DNA of 64,000 nt from Thiohalocapsa sp963695445 (lineage in GTDB: Bacteria > Pseudomonadota > Gammaproteobacteria > Chromatiales > Chromatiaceae). Where the stretch lies: positions 1-64,000 of the forward strand of contig CAVOGV010000007.1 of the NCBI GenBank assembly GCA_963695445.1, read 5' to 3'. The notes under the pieces are model-generated. The model made no database searches. It saw only the letters and a list, made by a program, of their open reading frames with translations, and was not told where the DNA came from. Every line of letters starts with the position of its first letter. Positions within the stretch are counted from its first letter, which is position 1. Both the position numbers and the translations under genes were made by a program. Below, piece by piece: positions 8,784-17,923 of this stretch.

Positions 8784-9903
8784 CTAGCTGTCGCCGCGAC
8801 GCGGTCGCGAACCATCCGCCACGGTGGGCGCGAGTTTGCCGGCCTTTGCCAGCGCCGTTGCGCAGCTTGTGGCCGGTACCGAGGGGAACCAGCAGTCGAT
8901 GCGGTCCCGCTTGCGGTGTCATGCCGCGCTTGAGGCCGGGGTTGAGCGATTGCAGGGTGCTCAGCGGGACGCCGCAATGACGCGCGGCGCTGGCCAGGCT
9001 GACCTGGCTGCGTGCCTCGACCAGTTCCAGTCGCGGGCGATTCTCGACGGTTGGCATACGCATGCCGTAACGTTCTGGTTCGCGCACCAGGTTGGTGATG
9101 GCGAGCAGCTTGGGGACATAGAGTTCGGTCTCGGTGGGCAGGTTCAGCGACCAGAAATCGGTGGGTTTGCCGCGCGCCTTGTTCGCACGCTGTGCCGATC
9201 GGACGCGCCCCGGGCCGGCGTTATACGAGGCCAAGGCCAAGGCCCAGTCGCCGTCGAACTCGTCTCGCAGCTGGGTCAGGTAGGCGATCGCGCCGCGGGT
9301 GGAGGCCAGGATGTCGTTGCGGCCGTCGTACCAGCCGTTCTGGACCAGCCCCATTTCGGTGCCGGTGTAGGGCATGAATTGCCACATGCCCGATGCGCTC
9401 TTGGGAGAGATCGCGCGTGGGTTGTAGCGGCTCTCGACCTCGGGCAGCAGGGCCAGCTCCGTGGGCATGCCGGCGCGTTCGAGTTCGCCGACGATCACGT
9501 GCAGATAGGGGCGCGCGCGGCGAGCGAGGTCGGTAAGATAGGCGGGATTGCGCTTCAGCGCCGAGACCGCTCGGTCGATGCGGTCGTTATGGCTGATGCC
9601 GAGGCTCGGCCCATGGCGGACGCGGTCCCAGAGATCGTCGCTGTTGCGCCCGCCGTAGGCGAGCCTTGTGTCGTCGCCGATGACCCGCACGTCGCGAGCC
9701 GGGCGGACATAGCCGTACTCACGCGCCGACACCGTGCGTGGCACATCGAGGCCGGGGTCGTAGCCTCCCTGGTAGGTCGAGGGCTTCGAGGCGCAACCGC
9801 TCAGGCCGACAACGGCGAGGATTGCGATGAACAGTATCGGGGCGGCTGTTGGCACGGGACGATCTCCGGGGCGCAGCGCTGCTTGCATGGGCGAGGGTTG
9901 CAT
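8784..9903 (-). CDS. mltD: Membrane-bound lytic transglycosylase (MltD-like lipoprotein)
   Basis: Signal peptide with lipobox LSGC about 37 residues from ATG 9903 (a second ATG at 9888 is equally possible; neither has a clear ribosome binding site). The SLT domain has the catalytic glutamate in LLPEVESRYNPRAISPKSASGMWQF and the ALASYNAGPGRV motif. It cleaves peptidoglycan glycan strands at the outer membrane. The initial frame runs on without a stop into hrpB, giving a false fusion; a single shift near 8867 gives ALAKAGKLAPTVADGSRPRRGDS and a stop at 8784-8786. No LysM repeats remain, unlike E. coli MltD. Neighbours yafS-rnhA-dnaQ match the enterobacterial mltD neighbourhood, here without gloB. 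Confidence 0.75.
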
Positions 9904-10104
9904 GGCGGATACTGAAGTCGTTGGTCGGATCAGTCCGGTTTGCCTTTGTTTTTCCGGACAAAGCGCGTGCAATATACGGGAAAACCCCATCTTGTTTCTA
10001 TACGGAAATTCCTGGAACCCCAATCGATGGTGCCATCAGTGTACCCGCATCATGCCCCAACCCTTTCAACCTCGGCCCAAGCCTAAACCGATGATTCCTT
10101 TCCG

Positions 10105-10887
10105 ATGACACCTTGTAGCGCAGAAGACGGCGATCCGCTGGCAGTGCTGGCTCGCTGGTACAAGACGCCCGTCGGACGACAGGTCGCCAACGCCGAGAAT
10201 GCCTGTCTAGAACGACTGCTGGCCGATTGCTTTGGCCACTACCTGGTTCAGTTCGGTGCCCCCGGCCAGTTTCGCGATGCCGTGCAATCCTGTCGCATCC
10301 ATCGCCGCGTGGTGCTGGGTGAAAGCCTGGACGATGTGCAAGCCTATCTGACCTCCGATTCGGCAGGGATAAGGACACTGCCCTTCGAGCTGCCGCTCGC
10401 GTCGGCCAGTGTCGATGCGGTGGTGCTGCCCCATACGCTGGATTTCTGCGTCGAGCCGCATCGGGTATTGCGCGAGGTGGAGCGGGTGTTGATCCCCGAG
10501 GGGCGGGTGATCATTTTTTGTTTCAATCCGCTCAGCACCTGGGGTCTGATGCGTTGGCTGCCACGCAGTCGCCGGCGCGTGCCCTGGTGTGGCGGGCAAC
10601 TGACGCCGTTTCGCATTGGTGATTGGCTGCGACTGCTCGGCATGCAGATGGAGACGCGCGATATGCTGGTGTTCCGGCCGCCGCTGCGCCGCGCCTATAT
10701 CCCGCAGCTGGACTGGATGGAGCGGGCCGGCGCTCAGTACTGGCCGCTGCTTGGCGGCGTCTATGGCGTGCGCGCCGTCAAGCGCGTGGCGGCCTTGACC
10801 CCGCTGCGGCCGAGCTGGAAACAACGGCCACGACTGTTGCCCGGCCGGGCGGTTGAGCCCACCGCGCGCGAGAATGGGCGTCTGTAG
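10105..10887 (+). CDS. yafS: YafS-like SAM-dependent methyltransferase domain protein
   Basis: 260 aa with a class I methyltransferase core: the late half LPFELPLASASVDAVVLPHTLDF...LREVERVLIPEGRVIIFCFNP is clear, while the glycine-rich SAM loop (VVLGESLDD) is unusual. It sits directly before rnhA-dnaQ as yafS does in enterobacteria. The target is unknown. ATG 10105 is the only in-frame start near the beginning of similarity. Its stop codon lies inside an intergenic repeat copy. Confidence 0.75.
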   Translation: MTPCSAEDGDPLAVLARWYKTPVGRQVANAENACLERLLADCFGHYLVQFGAPGQFRDAVQSCRIHRRVVLGESLDDVQAYLTSDSAGIRTLPFELPLASASVDAVVLPHTLDFCVEPHRVLREVERVLIPEGRVIIFCFNPLSTWGLMRWLPRSRRRVPWCGGQLTPFRIGDWLRLLGMQMETRDMLVFRPPLRRAYIPQLDWMERAGAQYWPLLGGVYGVRAVKRVAALTPLRPSWKQRPRLLPGRAVEPTARENGRL

Positions 10888-11015
10888 CGAGGCGACGTCG
10901 CGCTGCGAGCTCATCGTTGCTGCGCTGCGACGTCAATCGTTATCTCACCGCTCATCGAAGCCTCTCATCGGAGAAAAGACATTTGACGCATTCGCAAAGA
11001 CTTGGCGCTCTCAAG
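10884..11015 (-). repeat. Dispersed intergenic repeat, copy 1
   Basis: Read on the minus strand it begins CTTGAGAGCGCCAAGTC, continues TTGCGAATGCGTCAAATG and ends GACGTCGCCTCGCTAC, matching the two ends of copies 2-4. It fills the whole gap between yafS and rnhA: it overlaps the yafS stop and the first possible rnhA start codon (TTG 11002). Confidence 0.6.
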
Positions 11016-11532
11016 CGAAGCTGCCCAGAATCAGACAACCAAAGCCAGAACCAGCGCGGGCCGGAAGGAGACAGGCAGCAGTGCCAACGACAACGTCAAG
11101 CAGGCGGTCGAGATCTTCACCGACGGTGCCTGCAAGGGCAATCCCGGCCCCGGCGGCTGGGGCGCATTGCTGCGTTTCGGCAAGCACGAGAAGGAACTCT
11201 GCGGTGGCGAGCGCGATACCACCAATAATCGCATGGAACTGATGGCCGTGATTCAGGCGCTGGAAACGCTGAATCGCCCCTGTCGCGTGGAGTTGAGCGT
11301 GGACTCGCGCTATGTGCAGGACGGTGTCGGTAGCTGGATGCCGCGCTGGAAGCGCAACGGCTGGATGACCCGCGAGCGCAAGCCGGTCAAGAACCAGGAT
11401 CTGTGGCAGCGGCTCGATGCCGCGCTCGCCGGGCACCGCGTGCGTTGGCACTGGGTCAAGGGCCACAGTGGTCATCCGGAGAATGAACGCGCTGATCAGC
11501 TCGCGAATAAGGGCATACCGTGGGGGCGCTAG
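11002..11532 (+). CDS. rnhA: Ribonuclease HI
   Basis: The conserved domain starts VKQAVEIFTDGACKGNPGPGGWG and carries all four acidic catalytic residues (FTDGAC, NRMELMAV, VDSRYV, NERADQLA). The enzyme removes RNA from RNA-DNA hybrids. From TTG 11002 the protein is 176 aa, about 25 longer than usual, and the extra N-terminus is encoded partly by the repeat insertion; there is no ATG or GTG in frame closer to the domain. The true start is therefore unsure, and an indel in the leader is possible. It precedes dnaQ, as in E. coli, but in tandem rather than divergently. Confidence 0.85.
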   Translation: MALSSEAAQNQTTKARTSAGRKETGSSANDNVKQAVEIFTDGACKGNPGPGGWGALLRFGKHEKELCGGERDTTNNRMELMAVIQALETLNRPCRVELSVDSRYVQDGVGSWMPRWKRNGWMTRERKPVKNQDLWQRLDAALAGHRVRWHWVKGHSGHPENERADQLANKGIPWGR

Positions 11533-11536
11533 TCTT

Positions 11537-11749
11537 CTTGAGGGCACCGAATGCTTGCAGATGCGTCAAGTTTCGCCGCGACAAGGCGCTTATCGTCCGA
11601 AGGGCCAAGCTCCGAGCGCCGGGGGCCAAAAAAGCGCAGCCGCGCGGTACAGCCGCCCTCGGCCCTGCGCGCTTGGCCCATTGGAATCAGCGCACAGGTC
11701 GGTCAACGCGGCGCCGTGCTCTCGTTGGTCTGAGGTATCGCCTCGCTAG
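11537..11749 (+). repeat. Dispersed intergenic repeat, copy 2 (full length)
   Basis: Begins four bases after the rnhA stop with CTTGAGGGCACCGAATGC, then TTGCAGATGCGTCAAGTTTCG and GTCCGAAGGGCC; ends TTGGTCTGAGGTATCGCCTC followed by GCTAG. About 213 bp, with a G/C-rich middle containing GGCCAAGC-like palindromes. No coding potential recognised. Confidence 0.75.
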
Positions 11750-11829
11750 CGTTCATGGTCGCGGTGCCACCCCTAAAGACGAAACCGTTGTTGCACTCTA
11801 ACCCCGAACAGCCAACCTGAGCACCCTGT

Positions 11830-12554
11830 ATGCGTCAAATCGTACTCGACACCGAGACCACGGGCCTGGAGCCCACGGAGGGCCATCGCGTTATCGAGAT
11901 TGGTTGCGTCGAACTGGTGGAGCGTCGTCTGACCCATCGCAACTTCCATCGCTATCTGCAGCCCGACCGTGAGATCGACGCAGGGGCCGTGGAGGTGCAT
12001 GGCATCTCCAACGAGTTCCTGGCCGACAAGCCGCGCTTCGGCGACGTTGTCGAGGACTTTCTCGCCTATTGTCGCGGAGCCGAGCTGATCATCCACAACG
12101 CGCCGTTCGACGTCGGCTTTCTGAACCACGAGCTCCGCCTCTGGGGCGGTGACTCGGCACCGGCTATCGACGCGGTCTGCACCATCACCGACACCCTGGT
12201 CATGGCGCGGCAGATGCATCCTGGCCAGCGCAATAGCCTGGATGCGCTTTGCAAACGCTACGCCATCGATAACACGCGTCGTGATCTGCATGGCGCGCTA
12301 CTCGATGCCGAGATCCTAGCGGACGTTTATCTGGCCATGACCGGGGGGCAGGTCAGCCTGCACCTCGGCAGTGAACGCCGATCAGCCGGGACAGGGCGGA
12401 GAGCGTCGCCAGAGCGTTCGTCGGCTGAGCGAGAAGCGCCCACCGCTGTCGGTGGTGCGAGCGAGCGAGCGAGGAGTTACAGGCCCATGCCGAGCGTCTG
12501 AAGGCCATCGATCAGGCCAGCGGCGGCGCCTGTGTTTGGCTTGCCGAGGGGTAG
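11830..12554 (+). CDS. dnaQ: DNA polymerase III epsilon subunit, 3'-5' proofreading exonuclease (frameshifts near C-terminus)
   Basis: DEDDh exonuclease: LDTETTGL near residue 6, HNAPFDVGFLN near 97, and HGALLDAEILADVY near 157. It proofreads for the replicative polymerase. The first frame stops at 12501 with an implausible tail. Two shifts, near 12370 and 12472, recover a linker ending PPLSVVRASER and then ELQAHAERLKAIDQASGGACVWL to a stop at 12552-12554, which matches the normal alpha-binding C-terminus of DnaQ. Because the protein is normally essential, these are likely indel errors. Confidence 0.85.
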
Positions 12555-12735
12555 TTGGGGCTTAGGGCAACGAGGGCGCCGCGTCGCTTGAGAGGCGAGG
12601 AAGCAAGCGCTGACATCGCGGGTGCGACCTCGGTCCATGGACGTCTGATCGAGCCGGCGGTGGAGGCTGGCGGCGGGGGATGCCGGCAGCGGTCTGATCG
12701 ACTGTCGACGCCGATCGTTTCCGTTAGCGGGGTCG

Positions 12736-13494
12736 TCAGTTGGAATGCTGCTGGTGGTCCTGCGTCCGCGGATTGCCGGCCATGGCCTCCAGCGTCTCAA
12801 GATCGATCACCTGGACGTGTTTGCGGTCGACCTTCAGCAGCCCTTCGTCCTGGAAGCGCGTGAACAGGCGGCTCACGGTCTCCACGGCCAGTCCAAGGTA
12901 GTTGCCAATCTCGTGGCGGGACATGCTGAGATAGAAGTCGGTGGGTGACAGGCCGCGTTTGCTCAAGCGCTTGGACATGCTGACTAGGAAGGCGGCGAGG
13001 CGTTCTTCCGCGTTCTTCTTGCCGAGTAGGAGCAACATTTCGGCGTCCTGGCCGATTTCTTTGCTCAGCAGTCGGAACATTTGGTGCTGCAGCGATGGGA
13101 TCGACGCCGATAGCTCTTCGAACCGCTGGAACGGAATCTCGCAGATGGCGGAGGTTTCCAGCACTTTGGCCGAGCAGGCGTGGCAATCCTTATCGATGGC
13201 GTCCAGGCCGATAATCTCGCCGGGTAGGTGGAAGCCGAGGACCTGTTCGCCGCCTTCTTCACTGGGGGCGTAGGTCTTGACCGAGCCGGTCTTGACGACG
13301 TAGAGCGATCTGAAGTGTTCGCCGCCGCGGAACAGATGATCGCCTCGGTGCAGCGGGCGTGTGCGCTTAACGATGTTGTCGAGGCGTTCTACGTCGTCGG
13401 CCGACAGGCCCATGGGCAGGCAGAGCTGTGACAGTGTGCAGTTCTTGCATGCCACTCGGATGGTCTCGAAGGAAATGACTTTTCTTTGAGCCAC
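12736..13494 (-). CDS. fnr: FNR-type oxygen-sensing transcription regulator
   Basis: 252 aa from GTG 13494 (the longer frame from TTG 13560 would translate the operator). Cysteines 16, 19 and 25 (CKNCTLSQLC) and Cys118 (SAICEIPF) match the four ligands of the oxygen-labile [4Fe-4S] cluster of E. coli FNR; two more cysteines sit at 104 and 107. The cNMP-binding-fold core, dimer helix and C-terminal helix-turn-helix (GNYLGLAVETVSRLFTRF, with the E-SR contact residues) follow in order. It would switch genes between aerobic and anaerobic states. The next gene upstream in its own direction is the sulfur-globule-like gene, separated by a terminator. Confidence 0.88.
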   Translation of the reverse strand: MAQRKVISFETIRVACKNCTLSQLCLPMGLSADDVERLDNIVKRTRPLHRGDHLFRGGEHFRSLYVVKTGSVKTYAPSEEGGEQVLGFHLPGEIIGLDAIDKDCHACSAKVLETSAICEIPFQRFEELSASIPSLQHQMFRLLSKEIGQDAEMLLLLGKKNAEERLAAFLVSMSKRLSKRGLSPTDFYLSMSRHEIGNYLGLAVETVSRLFTRFQDEGLLKVDRKHVQVIDLETLEAMAGNPRTQDHQQHSN

Positions 13495-13539
13495 AGCAGG
13501 TGACCTGTTTGGTTGCGGGGCTACATTGTGCAATTCTCG

Positions 13540-13553
13540 TTGACATGGATCAA
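13540..13553. promoter_or_regulatory. FNR box in the fnr leader (probable autoregulation)
   Basis: TTGACATGGATCAA (minus strand TTGATCCATGTCAA) matches TTGAT-N4-ATCAA at nine of ten positions. It lies 46 bp upstream of the fnr GTG. On the minus strand a TTGACA at 13560-13555 directly precedes it, so the box may fall between -35 and -10 elements, a position that fits repression. Confidence 0.6.
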
Positions 13554-13741
13554 GTGTCAACGCGAATCAGTGTAAGCCGCAATCGAAATCGTGTTTTTTC
13601 CGTGGGCCGCTAGGGGTTTTCCCAGCGCCCGCGGGGCTGATATGGCGGCCGTCGGCCCTCGCTGAGCCTGAATCCGGCGCGCGTTGATCGGCTGAATCGC
13701 GCCTGGCCATCGTCGGCCGCGCCTTTCCGATCCCTGAAACG

Positions 13742-13767
13742 AAAAAGCCGCGCCATTGGCGCGGCTT
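13742..13767 (-). terminator. Rho-independent terminator downstream of the sulfur-globule-like gene
   Basis: Ten-base stem AAGCCGCGCC / GGCGCGGCTT with a three-base loop (13745-13767), followed on the minus strand by a run of five T (13746-13742). It sits 28 bp after the stop of the gene at 13795-14211. Confidence 0.85.
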
Positions 13768-13794
13768 GCAGCGGCCAAACTGGCCGCCGCCTGC

Positions 13795-14211
13795 TTACTT
13801 CGCTTCGCCAGCGGCGGGTGCAGCCGGAGGAGCCGGAGGCGCATAGGGCATGCCGCCGTAGGGGGCGCCGTAGGGGGCGCCGTAGCCAGGATAGCCACCG
13901 TAGCCGTAGCCAGGATAGCCACCGTAGCCGTAGCCGGGATAGCCATAGCCGTAACCACTGCCACGACCGTAGCCGTAACCGCGACCGCGACCGTAGCCAC
14001 GGCCGGTGCCGCCGCCGGACATGTTCATGTTGAAGTCGCCGTAACCGTCGCCGAACATGTCACCCAGCATGTCACCCATGCCGTCACCCCAGCCGTTTCC
14101 GTCGCCAGGGCCGCCCCAACCTGGGCCACCCCAAGCATGCGCCGCGTTCATCGAGAAGGATGCGGCGCCGGCGATGGCGACAACACCCAGAGCTTTGGCA
14201 AGCTTTTGCAT
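13795..14211 (-). CDS. Gly/Tyr-rich secreted protein, probable sulfur globule protein
   Basis: 138 aa, ATG with GGGAG eight bases upstream. A signal peptide (MQKLAKALGVVAIAGAASFS ending NAAHA) is followed by WGGPGWGGPG, a GDGMGDMLGDMFGDGYGDF stretch, GYGRGRGYGYGRG and then GYGGYPGYG and GAPYGAPYG repeats. Composition, size, export signal and repeat style match the SgpA/SgpB-type envelope proteins that coat periplasmic sulfur globules in purple sulfur bacteria. Other small Gly/Tyr-rich secreted proteins exist, so the call rests on resemblance plus the sulfite-oxidation genes 10 kb away. It is monocistronic, with its own terminator. Confidence 0.7.
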   Translation of the reverse strand: MQKLAKALGVVAIAGAASFSMNAAHAWGGPGWGGPGDGNGWGDGMGDMLGDMFGDGYGDFNMNMSGGGTGRGYGRGRGYGYGRGSGYGYGYPGYGYGGYPGYGYGGYPGYGAPYGAPYGGMPYAPPAPPAAPAAGEAK

Positions 14212-14480
14212 GATCTGACACTCCCATAAGGTCGTTAGAGTTCTAGCGACGATCGGCGAGGCGCAAAGCCCCGGATTCCGATCACGCTGGTCCGTAGTAG
14301 TACGAACTCGCCCGAGTATACGTGCCGGGTTTCGGCTTGGGAAGCCTGACGCGGACGGCGCGACCTGTTCCACATGTCGGCGACGACGGTCGCGTTCTTG
14401 CCAATTGAGGGGAGCGAGGGATTTTGCTACCGTTTAAAAGCTTCCGGTATGCAGGTTCATGCCCTTCCTCCCCCAATCCT

Positions 14481-16140
14481 ATGACCAAGTTTATTTTTGT
14501 CACCGGCGGCGTCGTCTCGTCGCTGGGTAAAGGCATTGCTTCCGCGTCGCTCGGGGCGCTGCTCGAGGCCCGTGGCCTCCGCGTCACGATGATCAAGCTC
14601 GACCCCTACATCAACGTCGACCCAGGCACCATGAGCCCGTTCCAGCACGGGGAGGTCTACGTCACCGACGACGGTGCCGAGACCGACCTGGATCTGGGTC
14701 ACTACGAGCGCTTTCTGCGCACCCGCATGGGGCGCAACAACAACTTCACCACCGGCCAAATCTACGAAAGCGTGATCCGCAAGGAGCGCCGTGGTGAATA
14801 TTTGGGGCGCACGGTGCAGGTGATCCCGCACGTCACCGATGAGATCAAGGACAGCATCCGCCTGGGGGCGGCGGATGCGGACATCGCCATGGTCGAGATC
14901 GGCGGCACCGTCGGCGACATCGAGTCGCTGCCGTTTCTGGAGGCGATCCGGCAGATGCGGGTGGAAGTCGGCTTCGAGAATTCGCTGTTCATGCACCTGA
15001 CGCTGGTGCCCTACATCCGCACCGCCGGGGAGATCAAGACCAAGCCCACCCAGCACTCGGTCAAGGAGTTGCGTTCCATCGGTATCCAGCCGGACATCCT
15101 GCTGTGCCGGGCCGAGCACCACCTGCCGAGTGACGAACGGCGCAAGATCGCCCTGTTCACCAACGTGCCGGAGGACGCGGTCATCTCGGCCGTGGACGCC
15201 GACAACATCTATCGCATCCCGATGCTGCTGCACGCGCAGCAGCTCGATGCATTGGTGGTCAAGCAGTTCCGGCTGGACGTGCCCGAGGCCGACTTGTCGG
15301 AATGGCAGCGCGTGCTGGAAGGGTTCGAGAATCCCATCCGACGCCGTCACCATCGGCATGGTGGGCAAGTACACCGACCTCACCGAGGCGTACAAGTCCC
15401 TGTCCGAGGCGCTGGCGCACGCCGGGGTGCATACCGCGACGCGTGTGGACATCCAGTACATCGACGCCGAAGAGATCGAGCGCGATGGCACCGACTGTCT
15501 CGCGGACATGGACGCGGTGCTGGTGCCCGGCGGCTTCGGCGAACGCGGTATCGAGGGCAAGATCGCTGCCGCGCGCTACGCCCGTGAGCAACGCATCCCC
15601 TATCTTGGCATCTGCCTCGGCATGCAGGTGGCGGTGATCGACTATGCGCGCCACGTTGCCAAGCTCGACGGCGCCCACAGTACCGAGTTCCAACGCGATA
15701 CGGCGCATCCGGTGATCGCGCTGATCACCGAGTGGCGCACCGACGACGGCCGCCGCGAGACCCGCGACAGCGAGGCCGACATGGGCGGTACCATGCGCCT
15801 GGGCGGGCAGAATTGCCGGCTCGAGCCCGGCAGCCTGGCGCGGGCGATCTACGGACAACACCAGATCCGCGAACGGCACCGGCATCGCTACGAGTTCAAC
15901 AACCGGTATTGCGACTCGCTGAAGGATGCTGGCCTGCGCTTCTCCGGCTGGTCGCTGGATTCGAAGCTGGTGGAAATCGTCGAGATTCCGGACCACCCCT
16001 GGTTCGTCGGCTGCCAGTTCCATCCGGAATTCACGTCGACGCCCCGCGACGGCCACCCGCTGTTCCGTGGGTTCATCAATGCGGCGCTGGCTCGGCATCG
16101 TCAGAATGCCCTGGCACAGAGCGCCGGAAAGGTTGCTTGA
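14481..16140 (+). CDS. pyrG: CTP synthase (one frameshift)
   Basis: Amidoligase domain from ATG 14481 (MTKFIFVTGGVVSSLGKGIAS) and C-terminal class I glutamine amidotransferase with nucleophile motif GICLGMQ and FHPEFTSTP. It makes CTP from UTP, ATP and glutamine. The frame breaks at about 15333-15338; removing one base gives NPSDAVTIGMVGKYTDLTEAY and full similarity to the stop at 16140. The gene is essential in most bacteria and both halves are intact, so a sequence error is likely. First gene of a pyrG-eno-ftsB-ispD-ispF-truD run. No clear ribosome binding site. Confidence 0.9.
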
Positions 16141-16235
16141 TCGGTCTAAGGCGGCCGCGCTCCATGCCATTGGAGTTCCCGGCTTTCGCCGGCACAGTCG
16201 TTTCGTCATCCGTTCTCGTCTTGGAGGAAGTGTCC

Positions 16236-17513
16236 ATGTCCGAAATCGTCGATGTCCGTGCCCGGGAAATCCTAGATTCTCGCGGCAATCCCACCGTCGA
16301 GGTGGATGTCATTACCGCAGACGGCGCGATCGGCCGAGCCGCGGTGCCGTCTGGCGCCTCCACCGGGTCGCGCGAGGCGCTGGAGATGCGTGACGGCGAC
16401 AAATCCCGCTACGGCGGCAAGGGCGTGCTGACCGCCTGCGGCAACGTCAACGGCGAACTGCGCGATGCGGTGGCCGGCATGGAGGTGTCGGAACAGGAGG
16501 CGCTGGATCAGTGCATGATCGAACTCGACGGCACCGACAACAAGGCGCGCCTGGGTGCCAATGCCATCCTCGGCGTGTCTATGGCGGCGGCGCACGCGGC
16601 CGCGCAGGAAAAGTCGTTGCCGCTGTATCAGTACCTGGGCGATGGCAACTACCGTCTGCCGGTGCCGATGATGAACATCATCAACGGTGGCGAGCATGCC
16701 GACAACAGCGTCGACTTCCAGGAATTCATGATCCTGCCGGTGGGCGCGCCGACCGTGCGCGAGGCCGTCCGCTACGGTGCCGAGGTGTTCCATGCGCTGA
16801 AATCCGTGCTGCACGGCCGCGGCCTGGCGACGAGTGTCGGCGACGAGGGCGGTTTTGCGCCGGACCTGCCGTCCAACGAGGCCGCCATCGAGGTGATCCT
16901 GGAGGCGATCGACAAGACGGGTTTCAAGGCCGGGCAGGACATCTACCTGGGTATGGATGTGGCCAGCTCGGAGTTCTACGAGGATGGCGTTTATAACCTG
17001 AAGGGCGAGGGCCGCAAGCTCGACAGCGCCGGGCTCACGGATCTGCTGCTGGACTGGGTCGGTAAGTACCCGATCATCAGCATCGAAGACGGCCTGGCCG
17101 AGGGCGACTGGGCCGGCTGGAAGGATCACACCGAGCGCCTCGGCGGCAAGGTGCAGCTGGTCGGTGACGACCTGTTCGTGACCAACACCAAGATCCTGCA
17201 GGAGGGCATCGACAAGGGCATCGCCAACTCGATCCTGATCAAGGTGAACCAGATCGGCTCCCTGACCGAGACCCTGGCCGCCATCCGCATGGCTCATGGC
17301 GCTGGCTATACGGCCGTTGTCTCCCACCGCTCCGGCGAGACCGAGGACACGACCATCGCCGACCTGGCGGTTGCCGCCGCCACTGGTCAGATCAAGACCG
17401 GTTCGTTGTCGCGCTCGGACCGTGTCGCCAAGTACAACCAGCTGATGCGTATCGAGGATCAGCTTGGCGAGGACGCGGTCTATGCCGGCCGCTCGGCGTT
17501 CAAGTTCCTGTAA
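16236..17513 (+). CDS. eno: Enolase
   Basis: 425 aa, ATG with GGAGGA ten bases upstream. Substrate and Mg motifs are present: GNPTVEVDV, GASTGSREALE, GDEGGFAPDL, SIEDGLAEGDWAGW, VGDDLFVTN, LIKVNQIG and SHRSGETED. It converts 2-phosphoglycerate to phosphoenolpyruvate. Follows pyrG at 95 bp; kdsA, found between them in many gammaproteobacteria, is absent. Confidence 0.97.
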   Translation: MSEIVDVRAREILDSRGNPTVEVDVITADGAIGRAAVPSGASTGSREALEMRDGDKSRYGGKGVLTACGNVNGELRDAVAGMEVSEQEALDQCMIELDGTDNKARLGANAILGVSMAAAHAAAQEKSLPLYQYLGDGNYRLPVPMMNIINGGEHADNSVDFQEFMILPVGAPTVREAVRYGAEVFHALKSVLHGRGLATSVGDEGGFAPDLPSNEAAIEVILEAIDKTGFKAGQDIYLGMDVASSEFYEDGVYNLKGEGRKLDSAGLTDLLLDWVGKYPIISIEDGLAEGDWAGWKDHTERLGGKVQLVGDDLFVTNTKILQEGIDKGIANSILIKVNQIGSLTETLAAIRMAHGAGYTAVVSHRSGETEDTTIADLAVAAATGQIKTGSLSRSDRVAKYNQLMRIEDQLGEDAVYAGRSAFKFL

Positions 17514-17576
17514 CGGGTCCGCGACCGGGTTGGTGGTTCTGATCCGAATCCCCGACCCGATCGCGACGGTGCTGCT

Positions 17577-17870
17577 ATGCGCTGGCTGATTCTTGGTCTG
17601 ATCGTTCTGCTGGGGCTGCTGCAGTACCGGCTATGGGTCGGTGACGGCAGCCTCGAAGAACTGCATGCGCTGCGGGCGCAGATCGCCGACCATCGCACGG
17701 AGTTGGAAGCCTTGAAGGCTCGTAACTTGGCGCTTGCCGCCGATGTGCAGAACCTAAGGGATGGTCTGGAAGCGATCGAGGATCGTGCTCGCAGCGAGCT
17801 GGGCATGATCCAGCGCGGCGAGGTGTTTCTGCAGGTCATCGAAAAGCCCACGGATGACGCGAAGCAATGA
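17577..17870 (+). CDS. ftsB: Cell division protein FtsB
   Basis: 97 aa: short cytoplasmic tip, one transmembrane segment (WLILGLIVLLGLLQYRLW), then a periplasmic coiled coil (about residues 30-70) and a conserved end ARSELGMIQRGEVFLQVIE. It bridges FtsL and FtsQ in the divisome. Its place between eno and ispD is the normal gammaproteobacterial one. Confidence 0.92.
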   Translation: MRWLILGLIVLLGLLQYRLWVGDGSLEELHALRAQIADHRTELEALKARNLALAADVQNLRDGLEAIEDRARSELGMIQRGEVFLQVIEKPTDDAKQ

Positions 17871-17923
17871 ACCGGATGTCTCCGCCGAGCGCGACGGTTG
17901 CCCAGGTTCTGGATACGGACCCC

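Noticed and set aside
7333..10023. A single 896-residue protein joining a lytic transglycosylase to an HrpB helicase
   Set aside because: The frame is open only because of a probable indel near 8867. In the other frame the transglycosylase stops at 8784, and HrpB has its own ATG at 8664.
13495..13560. Longer FNR start at TTG 13560
   Set aside because: The extension would translate the FNR box and a TTGACA motif; GTG 13494 gives 252 residues, the usual FNR length.
13756..14229. An Ala/Thr/Val-rich frame opposite the sulfur-globule-like gene
   Set aside because: Its repeats are the reverse complement of the Gly/Tyr repeats; it has no start signal and no independent terminator.
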